From positions 124,001 to 188,000 of the forward strand of contig NZ_STGQ01000002.1 in assembly GCF_004916975.1 (NCBI RefSeq): a stretch of 64,000 nucleotides of DNA. Reading direction: 5' to 3'. Under the pieces are notes generated by a model. That model searched no databases, was not told the DNA's origin, and was given only the letters and a program-made list of their open reading frames with translations. Positions 46,404 to 55,460 of this stretch are shown here, piece after piece. Both the position numbers and the translations under genes were made by a program. The number at the start of each line of letters is the position of its first letter. The first letter of the stretch is position 1. Source of the stretch: Paenibacillus dokdonensis. Its GTDB lineage: Bacteria > Bacillota > Bacilli > Paenibacillales > Paenibacillaceae.

Positions 46404-46488
46404 GCGGCATCCTCCAATATATTCAAGGATTGGGTGATATCCCAACTTCAATATCTCTATTGTAGTTTAAACTGGATGCAAAGGAAAA

Positions 46489-47427
46489 TTAACGTATTCT
46501 CGTCGATACGCCGAGTACATGTCGCTCAATACCCGCCAGATCCGGGACGATGATAATCTCGTCCCAGTGGCCCGCAGCGCGCAGGAGCTCTGCGACATCC
46601 TGCGCCTGGCCCTGCCCGAGCTCAAATCCGATGAGCCGGGGCGGGGCCTGGAGCAGCGGCAGCTGCTCCATCATGAGGCGGTACGGCCCAAGGCCGTCTG
46701 TACCGCCATCGAGTGCGGTGCGCGGCTCATGGTCGCGCACCTCCCGCTGCAGGCCGTCAATGTCGGCTGCAGGGATGTAAGGCGGGTTGGACACGAGGAT
46801 GTCCAACCAACCGCCTGCAAACGGCTCAAGCAGGTTGCCTTCCAGGAAGGCAACCTGAGCGCCGTTGGCAGCGGCGTTGCGCGCGGCGACCTGCAGCGCA
46901 CCTTGCGAGATATCGCTGGCACGGACATGCCAGCGCGGGGCCTGCAGCGCCAGCGTAACGGCGATCGCGCCGCTGCCGGTGCCGATGTCGGCGCATTCGA
47001 GCGGGCGCAGCGCGCCGTCTCCGCCGTTGGCGTCGCCGCTTGGCATGGCGCCCTGCGGCCACAGCCGCTTCGCTTGCGTCAGCACAGCCTCCACAAGCAG
47101 CTCCGTCTCCGGCCGCGGAATAAGCACGGCCGGCGTCACTTCAAACGGGATGCCGTAGAACTCCTGCTCTCCCGTTATATACTGCGCCGGCTCTCCTGCC
47201 CCGCGGCGTGAAACGGCCTGCTCCCACGGCTCTCTGCATTCTGCCGGGAACGGCTCGGTCAGCGCCATGTAATAGGCCGCTCCCTCGAGCTTCAGCACAT
47301 GCTCCAGCAGCAGCTGGGCGCTGCGCTGCGGCTCCGTGACTCCGCATGCTGTTAAAAAAGAGGAAGCCTCTATGAAGGCTTCCCGTATCGTTTGCTTTGG
47401 CGACATCACAAATGTGGTTTCATGCAA
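46489..47427 (-). CDS. prmC: Peptide chain release factor N5-glutamine methyltransferase
   Basis: Methylates the GGQ glutamine of release factors to speed termination. Visible motifs are the N-terminal helical domain (SAQLLLEHVLKLEG), the SAM-binding DIGTGSGAIAVTLALQ and the catalytic NPPYIPAADI. The TTG at 47427 was chosen because AAGGGG lies 9 bases upstream and it follows the prfA stop by 4 bases; a GTG (47409) and an ATG (47406) in frame lack ribosome sites. DNA over about 46,830-47,130 is markedly GC-richer than the flanks, mostly in Ala-coding codons. Confidence 0.93.
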   Translation of the reverse strand: MHETTFVMSPKQTIREAFIEASSFLTACGVTEPQRSAQLLLEHVLKLEGAAYYMALTEPFPAECREPWEQAVSRRGAGEPAQYITGEQEFYGIPFEVTPAVLIPRPETELLVEAVLTQAKRLWPQGAMPSGDANGGDGALRPLECADIGTGSGAIAVTLALQAPRWHVRASDISQGALQVAARNAAANGAQVAFLEGNLLEPFAGGWLDILVSNPPYIPAADIDGLQREVRDHEPRTALDGGTDGLGPYRLMMEQLPLLQAPPRLIGFELGQGQAQDVAELLRAAGHWDEIIIVPDLAGIERHVLGVSTRIR

Positions 47428-47431
47428 AGCG

Positions 47432-48499
47432 TTATTCCCCTTTTTCCATAATATCCGCTTGTTCAGCAATGTTCAGTGCGGAAATGATTTCTTCGATCTC
47501 ACCGTTCATTACCTGATCCAGCTTATGCAGCGTAAGTCCGATCCGATGATCTGTCACACGGCTTTGCGGGAAGTTATAGGTGCGGATCCGTTCACTGCGG
47601 TCACCGGTGCCGACCTTGCCTTTACGCTCGCCGGCATATTTCGCTTCTTCTTCCTGACGCTTCATATCGAAGATCCGGGCGCGTAGCACCTGCAGTGCCT
47701 TTTCCTTATTCGAGTTCTGCGATTTGCCGTCCTGACAGGTCGCTACGATGCCCGTCGGAACATGCGTTACACGCACGGCTGACTTGGTCGTATTAACGGA
47801 CTGTCCGCCCGCACCACTTGAGCAGAACGTGTCCACGCGGATATCCTTGTCATGAATTTCAATATCAAAGTCCTCAACTTCAGGCATTACCGCTACCGTT
47901 GACGTTGACGTATGAATCCGTCCGCCCGATTCGGTCGCCGGAATACGCTGCACGCGGTGCGCGCCGCTTTCGTACTTCATTTTACTGTACGCGCCGCGTC
48001 CGTTAATCATGAAGATAACCTCTTTAAAACCTCCGAGATCACTCGTATTGGCGTCCATCAGCTCCACGCGCCATCCCTGATTATCGGCATAACGTGTGTA
48101 CATGCGGTACAGGTCGGAAGCAAACAGCGCTGCTTCATCTCCGCCGGCTGCTCCACGGATTTCGACGATAACGTTCTTATCATCATTAGGATCCTTTGGA
48201 AGCAGCAATACGCGAATGCGTTCATCGAGCTCCGTCTGGCGGGCAGACAGCTCATCGATTTCCATTTTCACCATTTCACGCATGTCGTCATCAAGCTTTT
48301 CTCCTTGCATGACTTTCGCGGCATCCAGCTCTTCAGTTACAGTTTTATATTCAGTATACGCCTCGAATGCGGGCTGTAAGTCGGATTGTTCTTTGGAATA
48401 TTCCCGAAGTCGCTTGCTGTCGTTCACAACATCAGGATCACACAGCAGCTCGCTAAGCTTTTCATAGCGGTCTGCCAAGGCTTGTAATCTGTCCAACAA
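47432..48499 (-). CDS. prfA: Peptide chain release factor 1
   Basis: Recognises UAA and UAG stop codons. The 355-residue product has the ribosome-catalytic GGQ in CSSGAGGQSVNTTKSAVRVTH and the codon-recognition region around ESGAHRVQRIPATESGGRIHTS, as in RF1. It is directly followed by prmC, whose product methylates this GGQ. Confidence 0.97.
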   Translation of the reverse strand: MLDRLQALADRYEKLSELLCDPDVVNDSKRLREYSKEQSDLQPAFEAYTEYKTVTEELDAAKVMQGEKLDDDMREMVKMEIDELSARQTELDERIRVLLLPKDPNDDKNVIVEIRGAAGGDEAALFASDLYRMYTRYADNQGWRVELMDANTSDLGGFKEVIFMINGRGAYSKMKYESGAHRVQRIPATESGGRIHTSTSTVAVMPEVEDFDIEIHDKDIRVDTFCSSGAGGQSVNTTKSAVRVTHVPTGIVATCQDGKSQNSNKEKALQVLRARIFDMKRQEEEAKYAGERKGKVGTGDRSERIRTYNFPQSRVTDHRIGLTLHKLDQVMNGEIEEIISALNIAEQADIMEKGE

Positions 48500-48779
48500 G
48501 GCAGTTCACCTCTCCTGTTTCAAAGTGCTTTCGATAATTTATTGAAGCAAAAGCGCCGTTCATCCTTCCGGTTAATCCACCATGGACAGACGACTTTTTA
48601 TTATACCATGGAATATACATATTTGCCAGATGTAAAATGGTGAGGGAAGCTAAACGCAGCTGCTTCGCAAAATTCTTCTTGTCTTTTTTAATCCGTAGGG
48701 AAATAATGGATAGTCTTCCTAATTAATTTTTCCAAAAAACTTTGCAGGGATATAAAAAGATACGGCGTCAAACTAATTG
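48500..48779. other. Divergent intergenic region, prfA and ECF sigma gene
   Basis: About 280 bases with both promoters expected. A CGTC at 48765-48769 resembles an ECF -10, but no matching AAC-type -35 was found at the right distance. Confidence 0.4.
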
Positions 48780-49343
48780 ATGCAGGAGGAGGGGAGAAGA
48801 CTGGAAGAGCTACAGTGGGTCCGGGCGGTCAAGGCCGGCCATCCGGAAGCCTATAAGTTTCTGGTGCAGCGTTATCAGAGTATGGTGTACCATGTGTGCC
48901 TGAAAATAACAGCCGATGACGTATCGGCCAAAGATTTATCGCAAGATATTTTTATGAAGGCTTACTCGGCGCTGCCCGCCTTCCGTGAAGATTCCTCCTT
49001 CTCCACCTGGCTCTACCAGATTGCCGTCCGTAAATGTCTCGACTGGAAACGCGCGCATCAGCGCGAGCAGGCACGGCGGAGTCCGGGAGAGGTTAGTGAG
49101 AACGATTGGGTAACAAATGAAACGCCTGAGCAGATCTTTCTGTCCGAGGAACGGAGCAGTAAACTCCGAAGGATTGTCGACGAGCTGGCTGAGCCTTACC
49201 GGTCAGCCGTCCAGATGTATTATTTTGAACAATGCTCTTATCAGGAAATTGCCGACAGGCGTGGAATTACAGCTAAAACGGTGGAATCCCAGCTGTACCG
49301 CGCAAGGGCTATGATGCGAAAGAAAGGAGAGGAATTACGATGA
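48780..49343 (+). CDS. ECF-family RNA polymerase sigma factor
   Basis: Extracytoplasmic-function sigma factor of about 187 residues. Region 2 is GHPEAYKFLVQRYQSMVYHVCLKI with DLSQDIFMKAYSALPAF; region 4 is YRSAVQMYYFEQCSYQEIADRRGITAKTVESQLYRARAMM. The start is doubtful: ATG 48780 has no ribosome site, while AGGAGGAGGGG (48784-48794) lies 6 bases before an in-frame CTG at 48801 that would yield LEELQWVRAVKAG, a natural family N-terminus. It heads a four-gene operon with 4-base ATGA overlaps; the next gene is its anti-sigma factor. Confidence 0.9.
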   Translation: MQEEGRRLEELQWVRAVKAGHPEAYKFLVQRYQSMVYHVCLKITADDVSAKDLSQDIFMKAYSALPAFREDSSFSTWLYQIAVRKCLDWKRAHQREQARRSPGEVSENDWVTNETPEQIFLSEERSSKLRRIVDELAEPYRSAVQMYYFEQCSYQEIADRRGITAKTVESQLYRARAMMRKKGEELR

Positions 49344-49771
49344 AATGTGAATTTATACAATACCAGCTGGGGGCTTATTCCGCAGGTGAACTGCCGCCCG
49401 AATCCTCCCTTTACATTGAAAAGCATCTTCGTACCTGTCCTGCATGCCAGGCTTGGCTCGAGGAGGTTCAGGAGATGGCCCGCATCTGGCAGCAGCCTGA
49501 ATTGGAGCTTGATATTCCCGATATTCCCGATATGACCGCTGACATCATGAATGAAATCCGGCAGATGCCACCGCTATATAAACGTCAGGCTTCGCGTATG
49601 AAGCCAAAGGACTCACGGAAAACCATGATCGCCCATTTCGGACTGGCGGCCTGCATAGCCTTTTGCCTATTCCAGTTCGGTGTATTCGAGCATTTGGGAA
49701 CAGGTATTACGCAGGCAACGGAGATATTCTCCAATTCCGTGGACCATATTATGAAGGAGGGTAAACGATGA
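49340..49771 (+). CDS. Zinc-finger anti-sigma factor
   Basis: Membrane-bound inhibitor of the adjacent sigma factor. The N-terminal ZAS-type domain has the H-x3-C-x2-C motif (HLRTCPAC) plus a Cys at residue 3. A membrane segment (HFGLAACIAFCLFQFGVFEH) follows at about residues 93-112 and a short outer tail. It overlaps the sigma gene by ATGA, as usual for such pairs. The mechanism of release, probably proteolysis, is inferred from the family. Confidence 0.88.
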   Translation: MKCEFIQYQLGAYSAGELPPESSLYIEKHLRTCPACQAWLEEVQEMARIWQQPELELDIPDIPDMTADIMNEIRQMPPLYKRQASRMKPKDSRKTMIAHFGLAACIAFCLFQFGVFEHLGTGITQATEIFSNSVDHIMKEGKR

Positions 49772-50289
49772 TTAAGAAAAGTAAATGGATTACGTTTTTG
49801 CTTGCTATTATTCCCGGACTAGGCCACTTGTACCTCAATTTTACCAAACAGGGACTGCAGATTATGGTCGGCACCTGCGCCTGTATTATTTTAATACCAT
49901 CCATTCCGCTCGTCTTCTCTTTCGCGCTGGCGATTCTGTGGTTCTATCAAATGTTTGACGCACTGCAAAAGGCTACCTGGATGAAGGCCGCTTCCGCAGA
50001 ACATGAGCGAATGATGATGGGTCAGGAGACCTTCGGCTATCCTTGGACCGCTCAGGACTGGATGACGCTTGGGGGGTACCAGCGGGAAAACTCCATGAAT
50101 CCGCTCTGGACCGGCGCAGGCTGCATCCTTGTTGGCGGGATGGTGCTGCTGATGACCATTTTCCCTGGTCTATGGCACTGGCTGCTTCAGCAAAACGTAG
50201 CCGGCGTGCTGCTGGCTGTCGCACTGATCGGATACGGTCTGTGGCTATTATTTAAGAGACCCGAGCGCAAAGGGAGCGAATCTATATGA
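49768..50289 (+). CDS. Membrane protein of the ECF operon
   Basis: The 173-residue product is not assigned to a named function. It has about four hydrophobic segments: WITFLLAIIPGLGHLYLNF, IMVGTCACIILIPSIPLVFS with FALAILWFYQMF, GAGCILVGGMVLLMTIFPGL, and VLLAVALIGYGLWLLF. The start resembles TM2-like proteins (IPGLGHLYL). It overlaps both neighbours by 4 bases. Confidence 0.82.
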   Translation: MIKKSKWITFLLAIIPGLGHLYLNFTKQGLQIMVGTCACIILIPSIPLVFSFALAILWFYQMFDALQKATWMKAASAEHERMMMGQETFGYPWTAQDWMTLGGYQRENSMNPLWTGAGCILVGGMVLLMTIFPGLWHWLLQQNVAGVLLAVALIGYGLWLLFKRPERKGSESI

Positions 50290-51395
50290 ACACCCCCATT
50301 AATAATGCTCCACCCACCGTTAAAGTAGGGAGGTGGACCACAGCCATCGGCTTAATCGGCATTGGCGTCATGATTTTGCTGCAGTTCAACCATGTCCTTT
50401 CTTTTGAGATGCTAAAATATGTGGGGCCTGTGCTGCTGATTCTCCTCGGCTTGGAGGTAGTGCTGGCTAATGTCATTCACTCTGAAAAACGAATCCGTCT
50501 TGGGGGAGGGAGCATTACGATTCTGGTTCTGCTGCTGCTTGTCAGCGCCGCCCAGATCGTCGTGCCGAATTGGAGCAGCTTATTTAATCAAGGATATGCA
50601 AGTACCATACAAGGATCCACGGAAGTCGGCGGCAGCATCAAGCGCGTTGAAATCCGGGTCGACCATGCAAAAATCAATGTGACCGGAACGGACGATGCCA
50701 AGCTTTCGTATGATGGCAGATTCCGCTTCCGGGATGTCTCCAGTCAGGAGGCTGCCGACAGCAAGACTAAGGAGAAATTCAAAATCAATCCCTCGGGAGA
50801 CACACTCGTTATACAGCTCGAAGACAACCCGAATTCATTCTTTAATATCGGATACAGCCCTGACGATGAATATTTTAATGTCGAGCTTCCCAAAGCTCTC
50901 GAGGTCGAGGTGCATACCAAGGATTACTCTGTTAAAGGAGAACAATTGGAATCGGGGTTCACGGCCGTCACCACCAACTCGTCGATCACGATGGAAAACA
51001 TCAAGGGGAGCGTCTCTGCAACAACGACCAACGGTTCCGTTCATGTGACCGATATCGGGGGAGCGGCTCAGATCAAATCCACCAACGGCTCCATTACGCT
51101 GGATCAGATCGCCGGCGTGTTAACGGCTAAGACAACGAACGGCTCCATCAAAGGTGCTTCAACCATTGGTGGAGATTGGACCTGCAGCAGCACGAACGGC
51201 AGCATTGCCTTCGACATTCCGCAAAACACCAATGCTGTTATTAAGGCAAAAACAACCAACTCCTCCATCAAGGGTGACATTCCCTGGAGCGGGGAAAGCG
51301 ACGATAAGAAGGCCAGAGCCTCGCTTGGTGAAGGCTCCCATAAGGTCGAGCTGTCGACAACCAATGGCAGCATTAAGGTGAATTACGGGGAGTAG
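50286..51395 (+). CDS. DUF4097-family beta-helix membrane protein
   Basis: A 369-residue protein with two to three N-terminal membrane helices (TAIGLIGIGVMILLQFNHVL, ILLGLEVVLANVI, SITILVLLLLVSAAQIVVP), followed by an outer domain of short repeats of the form TTNGSVxxxxIxG (TTNSSITMENIKGS, TTNGSVHVTDIGG, STNGSITLDQIAG, TTNGSIKGASTIGG). This is the DUF4097 beta-helix pattern. Such proteins are common near LiaR/LiaFSR-type and ECF envelope-stress systems, so an envelope-stress role is likely but inferred. Last gene of the operon, followed by terminators. Confidence 0.88.
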   Translation: MNTPINNAPPTVKVGRWTTAIGLIGIGVMILLQFNHVLSFEMLKYVGPVLLILLGLEVVLANVIHSEKRIRLGGGSITILVLLLLVSAAQIVVPNWSSLFNQGYASTIQGSTEVGGSIKRVEIRVDHAKINVTGTDDAKLSYDGRFRFRDVSSQEAADSKTKEKFKINPSGDTLVIQLEDNPNSFFNIGYSPDDEYFNVELPKALEVEVHTKDYSVKGEQLESGFTAVTTNSSITMENIKGSVSATTTNGSVHVTDIGGAAQIKSTNGSITLDQIAGVLTAKTTNGSIKGASTIGGDWTCSSTNGSIAFDIPQNTNAVIKAKTTNSSIKGDIPWSGESDDKKARASLGEGSHKVELSTTNGSIKVNYGE

Positions 51396-51420
51396 CTTCC
51401 CTTTTTGAAGAAACAGAAAA

Positions 51421-51443
51421 AACTGCCGGAATATCCGGCAGTT
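51421..51443 (+). terminator. First hairpin after the ECF operon
   Basis: AACTGCCGG pairs with CCGGCAGTT around a 5-base loop. No T-run follows directly. Confidence 0.65.
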
Positions 51444-51450
51444 CAAATAC

Positions 51451-51481
51451 AAAAGCCTGCCATGACGGCAGGCTTTTTTTA
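51451..51481 (+). terminator. Terminator shared by the ECF operon and ychF
   Basis: AAAAGCCTGCC pairs with GGCAGGCTTTT, followed by a T-run. It lies between convergent genes and probably ends both. Confidence 0.9.
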
Positions 51482-51495
51482 TAGCATGATTATGA

Positions 51496-52596
51496 TTACA
51501 CGTTGAAACGGAAATGCATGACATCGCCGTCTGCAACAACATATTCTTTACCTTCAAGGCGGAGCTGGCCCCGCTCTTTGGCTACATTCATGGTACCTGC
51601 TGCAACCAGATCTTCATAAGAAACCACCTCGGCACGAATAAAACCGCGCTCAAAGTCCGTATGAATGACACCTGCTGCCTGTGGAGCTTTCATTCCCTTG
51701 CGGATGGTCCATGCACGGACTTCCTGCACGCCAGCTGTGAAGTATGTGTACAGACCCAGCAGGCGGTACGCTGCTTTGATCAGACGGTTCAGGCCCGATT
51801 CTTCCAGACCCAGCTCCTCCAGGAACATGGCCTTGTCTTCCCCTTCAAGCTCGGCGATTTCAGCCTCAACCTTGGCACTGATCGGCACTACTTCGGCATT
51901 TTCCGCCGCGGCGAAGTCTCTGACCTGCTGCACATACGGATTGTTATCGGCTTCGGATACTTCATCTTCGCTGACATTTGCCGCATAGAGAACAGGCTTC
52001 AGGGTCAGCAGATGCAGATCACGGACAATGGCTTTCTCATCATCTGTCAGTTCTATGCTGCGTGCAGGCTGATCGTTATAAAGGGCTTCCTTCACGCGTT
52101 CGAGCACAGCCACCTCCTGCTCATACTGCTTGTTGCCGCCCTTCATGTTCTTGCGGGAACGATCGATACGCTTGTCTACGCTCTCCAGATCGGCAAGAAT
52201 CAGCTCCAGGTTAATGGTCTGAATGTCGCTGACAGGGTCAACCTTACCGTCAACATGAGTGATGTTCTCGTCTTCAAAGCATCTCACAACATGAACGATG
52301 GCATCGACTTCACGGATATGGGCCAGAAACTTGTTGCCAAGTCCTTCGCCTTTGCTTGCACCGCGAACCAGACCCGCAATGTCCACAAATTCAAAAGCCG
52401 TTGGAACGGTTTTGTTCGGCTTCACAAGCTCGGTCAGCTTGTCCAGACGCTCATCCGGCACCTCAACGATACCTACATTCGGATCAATCGTACAAAATGG
52501 ATAGTTGGCGGATTCTGCACCCGCCTGCGTAATTGCATTAAACAAAGTGGATTTGCCAACGTTCGGCAGCCCCACGATACCTGCTTTCAAAGCCAT
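51496..52596 (-). CDS. ychF: Redox-regulated ATPase YchF
   Basis: Obg-related P-loop protein that prefers ATP and associates with ribosomes. The 366-residue product has Walker A GLPNVGKSTLFNAI, switch regions EFVDIAGLVRGASKGEGLGNKFLAHIREVDAIVHVVR, the NMKG-insert and the C-terminal TGS domain (YTYFTAGVQEVRAWTIRKG onward). The NMSE-type specificity site (NVSEDE) fits ATP preference. It is transcribed alone. Confidence 0.95.
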   Translation of the reverse strand: MALKAGIVGLPNVGKSTLFNAITQAGAESANYPFCTIDPNVGIVEVPDERLDKLTELVKPNKTVPTAFEFVDIAGLVRGASKGEGLGNKFLAHIREVDAIVHVVRCFEDENITHVDGKVDPVSDIQTINLELILADLESVDKRIDRSRKNMKGGNKQYEQEVAVLERVKEALYNDQPARSIELTDDEKAIVRDLHLLTLKPVLYAANVSEDEVSEADNNPYVQQVRDFAAAENAEVVPISAKVEAEIAELEGEDKAMFLEELGLEESGLNRLIKAAYRLLGLYTYFTAGVQEVRAWTIRKGMKAPQAAGVIHTDFERGFIRAEVVSYEDLVAAGTMNVAKERGQLRLEGKEYVVADGDVMHFRFNV

Positions 52597-52759
52597 GGAT
52601 ATGACACTCCTATTTCATATTAGAATGGGCTAAAAGCCTGGGCTAGCTGTATTAATAACATTTCTCTTCAAACCAGAGGCACAGCCTCTCAAGTCCTACC
52701 CATTATATATTAGAACCTTGGGGTCATCAAGATAAAGGCCCGTTGATTCCGTTCACATG

Positions 52760-52800
52760 AAAAAGCCTCCAGTCCCCGTTTCTAACGGACCAAAGGCTTT
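52760..52800 (-). terminator. Terminator of fni
   Basis: AAAGCCT/AGGCTTT with an inner GTCC/GGAC-rich stem ends in TTTTTC on the minus strand, 10 bases after the fni stop. Confidence 0.85.
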
Positions 52801-52810
52801 CTGATGGACA

Positions 52811-53881
52811 CTATGACATGCTCCTTACCAGCCTTGTCGTTCCCCGAAGCGCAGCGATATCGCCTGCCCCGATTCCAAACATTGCCGTACGGAGCTCAAA
52901 TTCCACCTGGGCGAGAGCTGCATGCAGCGAGTCCTCCGATTCCACCGCCGGACCGAGGACACTGCGGCCATATCCCGCCAGGTCCGCTCCAAGCGCCAGT
53001 ACCTTGGCGGCGTCGACCCCGTTTGTCAAACCGCCGCTGCCGATGAGTCCCGCCTTATGCGACACCTTCCGCACCTCGGTAATACACTCAGCTGTAGGAA
53101 TACCCCAGCCGGCAAAAGCCTCCGCTGCCGCGCGGCGAACCGCATCCTTGCTGCGGAATTTTTCGACCTGGCTCCATGAGGTTCCCCCGGCACCGGCCAC
53201 GTCTACAAAGTCCACGCCGGCGCTAAACAGCCTCGCCGCTGTCTCTCCATCGATTCCCCAACCGACCTCTTTGACACCGACGGGGACATGTACCTGCCGA
53301 CATACCTGCTGAATTCGGGATAAAAGGCCGCTGAAATTCGTATTGCCTTCCGGCTGGAACAGCTCCTGCAGTCCATTCAAGTGGAGCACCAGCAGATCCG
53401 CGCCCGCAATATCAACGGCACGGCGGCATTCATCCGCACCAAAGCCGTAGTTGAGCTGAACCGCGCCCAGATTGGCAATGACCGGTACGGTCGGAGCGTG
53501 CCTCCGTACGTGAAACGTCGGGGCAAGCTCTTCTTTTTCCACGGCAGCCCGCACCGAGCCGACACCGATTGCCCAGCCCCGTTCTTCGGCCGCCGCCGCG
53601 AGCCGTTCATTGATGGCCCCTGTAGCCTTGCTGCCGCCTGTCATCGAACTAATCAGCAGAGGGGTGCGTACCGGCATTCCTAAAAAGGATGTTTTCAGAG
53701 AGATCTCGTTAAAATCCGTTTCAGGCAGCGCATTATGGCGGAAGCGGTATTTTTCCAGTCCGGATGTAATCCCTACGCTCCCTACCTCTTCGTTCAGACA
53801 TAGCCGTACATGTTCTATTTTCCGTTCACCCGTTGGCACTTCAGGCAGCAGTGACCGGTTATCTGCAGGTTTTCCATTCAT
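52811..53881 (-). CDS. fni: Type 2 isopentenyl-diphosphate delta-isomerase
   Basis: FMN-dependent enzyme converting IPP and DMAPP, the isoprenoid building blocks. The 356-residue product has RKIEHVRLCLNE at the N-terminus, LISSMTGGSKATGAIN, VPVIANLGAVQLNYG, VKEVGWGIDGETAARLFSAGVDFVDVAGAGGTSW and the FMN loop GSGGLTNGVDAAKVLALGADLAGYGRSVL. AAAGGAG precedes the ATG. It lies 100 bases downstream of the desaturase gene on the same strand with no terminator in between, which suggests the two are co-expressed for carotenoid synthesis. Confidence 0.93.
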   Translation of the reverse strand: MNGKPADNRSLLPEVPTGERKIEHVRLCLNEEVGSVGITSGLEKYRFRHNALPETDFNEISLKTSFLGMPVRTPLLISSMTGGSKATGAINERLAAAAEERGWAIGVGSVRAAVEKEELAPTFHVRRHAPTVPVIANLGAVQLNYGFGADECRRAVDIAGADLLVLHLNGLQELFQPEGNTNFSGLLSRIQQVCRQVHVPVGVKEVGWGIDGETAARLFSAGVDFVDVAGAGGTSWSQVEKFRSKDAVRRAAAEAFAGWGIPTAECITEVRKVSHKAGLIGSGGLTNGVDAAKVLALGADLAGYGRSVLGPAVESEDSLHAALAQVEFELRTAMFGIGAGDIAALRGTTRLVRSMS

Positions 53882-53981
53882 GGCGGGGCTCCTTTCTGCG
53901 CTGTGATGGTTTGAGGATTCTTAAGAAGTCTATTTATTGAAGTGAATACCCGTTGCCCGTTCAAGAATCTCGAAAAATATA

Positions 53982-55460
53982 TTATACCTTATGTGAGTCG
54001 ATATATTCACCTACAAGTCTGCCGGACAATGTCACGATCGGCGTCCCTCCGCCCCGATGCGTCGCGCCCCCCACAAACCACAGCCCTTTAACATCCTTGC
54101 TCCGGTTGCCTGGACGGAAAAAGGTCTGCCTGATCGAATTCGAGGATATGCCGTAAATGGCTCCCTTGTGAGCCAGCGTATCATCTGCAATATCCTGCGG
54201 CGTGTAATGGAGCAGCACCTGATTTTGATCGATGTCGGTCAGACCATAGCTTTTCAGATCAGCAAGCACTTTTTCGCCATAAGCTTCCGTCTCTCTGTTC
54301 CAGTTCGTCAGCGGGCTGAGGTAAGGTGCATTGGCTAAAATAAACAGGTTACTGCAGCCATCTGGAGCCATGCCCGATTCAGAATATCCCGAATGGCAGA
54401 CATATAATGCAGGGTGCTCGGGAGGCTGCTTGTCCATGAAAATCTCTTGGAATTCACGACCATACTGCTCCGGAAAAAAGACGGTATGATGCAGCAGCCT
54501 GTTATACTGGCGGGGCACTCCTGCAAGCATGACAAAGCCTGAAAGAGACGGCTCATAACTGCTGATTTTCTCATTACGCATGGAGGGGCGGTCAACTTCA
54601 TCCAGCAGCGTCCGATTCACTGTGAGCACATCTCCATTCGAGATTATCGTATCCGCCTTATAATATCCGCTATCGGTTTCCACGCCAGCCGCTCTGCCGC
54701 CCTTGACCACAATGTGTTTCACTTCCGTACCGGTAACCAGCTCGACGCCAAGCTCCTTAGCGAGCTTGACCATACCTTCCACAATAGAGTATGTTCCGCC
54801 GCGAACGCCATAAACGCCCATTTCCGCTTCCACATGACCAAGCATGGCAAATATGGATGGAGCCTGATGGGGTGATGATCCGACATAGGTCGAATATCTT
54901 CCTATCATCGCCAGCGTGTTTGGATGACTAAAATAGCGAGACAGCAGAGATTTCAGGGAGGTCATCGGCCTCACTCTCAATAGGCTGCGCAGCATGGACG
55001 GACTCGCCTTATCCCGCCAATGCAGCAGAAGACGGTTTAAGAAATGCTCTTCCGAAAGTTGATACAGCTCAGCGGATTCCCGAAGAAAATTCTCATATTG
55101 CAGGGCATCGGAAGGGCTGAATGTCGATATTTGATCTTTCATTTTTTCTACATCCCGGGTCATGTCCACTACGGAGCCATCTGCAAAAATACTTCTCGAG
55201 CGCGGCTCCAATTCGTAAAGACTGACATAGTCCTCCATTTTGGCGCCCCCCTGCTCAAAGATTCCGCGAAAAACATGGGGCATGGTAATCGTACTCGGCC
55301 CGCGGTCAAACATGTATCCTCCCTGCTGGATACGCTGCAGCTTCCCGCCCGGTGTATGTTGGCGTTCCAGCACCGTAACCTTCCAGCCTTTAGAAGCGAG
55401 CGTGATCGCGCATGATAATCCGCCGAGGCCCGCTCCGATAATAACAGCCTGATGTGTCAC
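53982..55460 (-). CDS. Phytoene desaturase-family FAD oxidoreductase
   Basis: A carotenoid desaturase (CrtI/CrtN family). The 492-residue product has the N-terminal FAD-binding motif IIGAGLGGLSCAITLASKGWKVTVLER, the HTPGGKLQRIQQGGYMFDRGPSTITMP block and the C-terminal GLWFVGGATHRGGGTPIVTLSGRLVGEYI signature of the family. The exact substrate (phytoene, diapophytoene or another) cannot be decided from sequence. It starts with GTG immediately after the TGA of the upstream small ORF, a sign of coupled translation. No phytoene synthase is in the window. Confidence 0.9.
   Translation of the reverse strand: MTHQAVIIGAGLGGLSCAITLASKGWKVTVLERQHTPGGKLQRIQQGGYMFDRGPSTITMPHVFRGIFEQGGAKMEDYVSLYELEPRSRSIFADGSVVDMTRDVEKMKDQISTFSPSDALQYENFLRESAELYQLSEEHFLNRLLLHWRDKASPSMLRSLLRVRPMTSLKSLLSRYFSHPNTLAMIGRYSTYVGSSPHQAPSIFAMLGHVEAEMGVYGVRGGTYSIVEGMVKLAKELGVELVTGTEVKHIVVKGGRAAGVETDSGYYKADTIISNGDVLTVNRTLLDEVDRPSMRNEKISSYEPSLSGFVMLAGVPRQYNRLLHHTVFFPEQYGREFQEIFMDKQPPEHPALYVCHSGYSESGMAPDGCSNLFILANAPYLSPLTNWNRETEAYGEKVLADLKSYGLTDIDQNQVLLHYTPQDIADDTLAHKGAIYGISSNSIRQTFFRPGNRSKDVKGLWFVGGATHRGGGTPIVTLSGRLVGEYIDSHKV

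Noticed and set aside
48730..48769. Autoregulatory ECF promoter
   Set aside because: CGTC is present at a -10-like place, but the AACTTT upstream is 25 bases away and TGCAGG at 17 bases lacks the AAC core.
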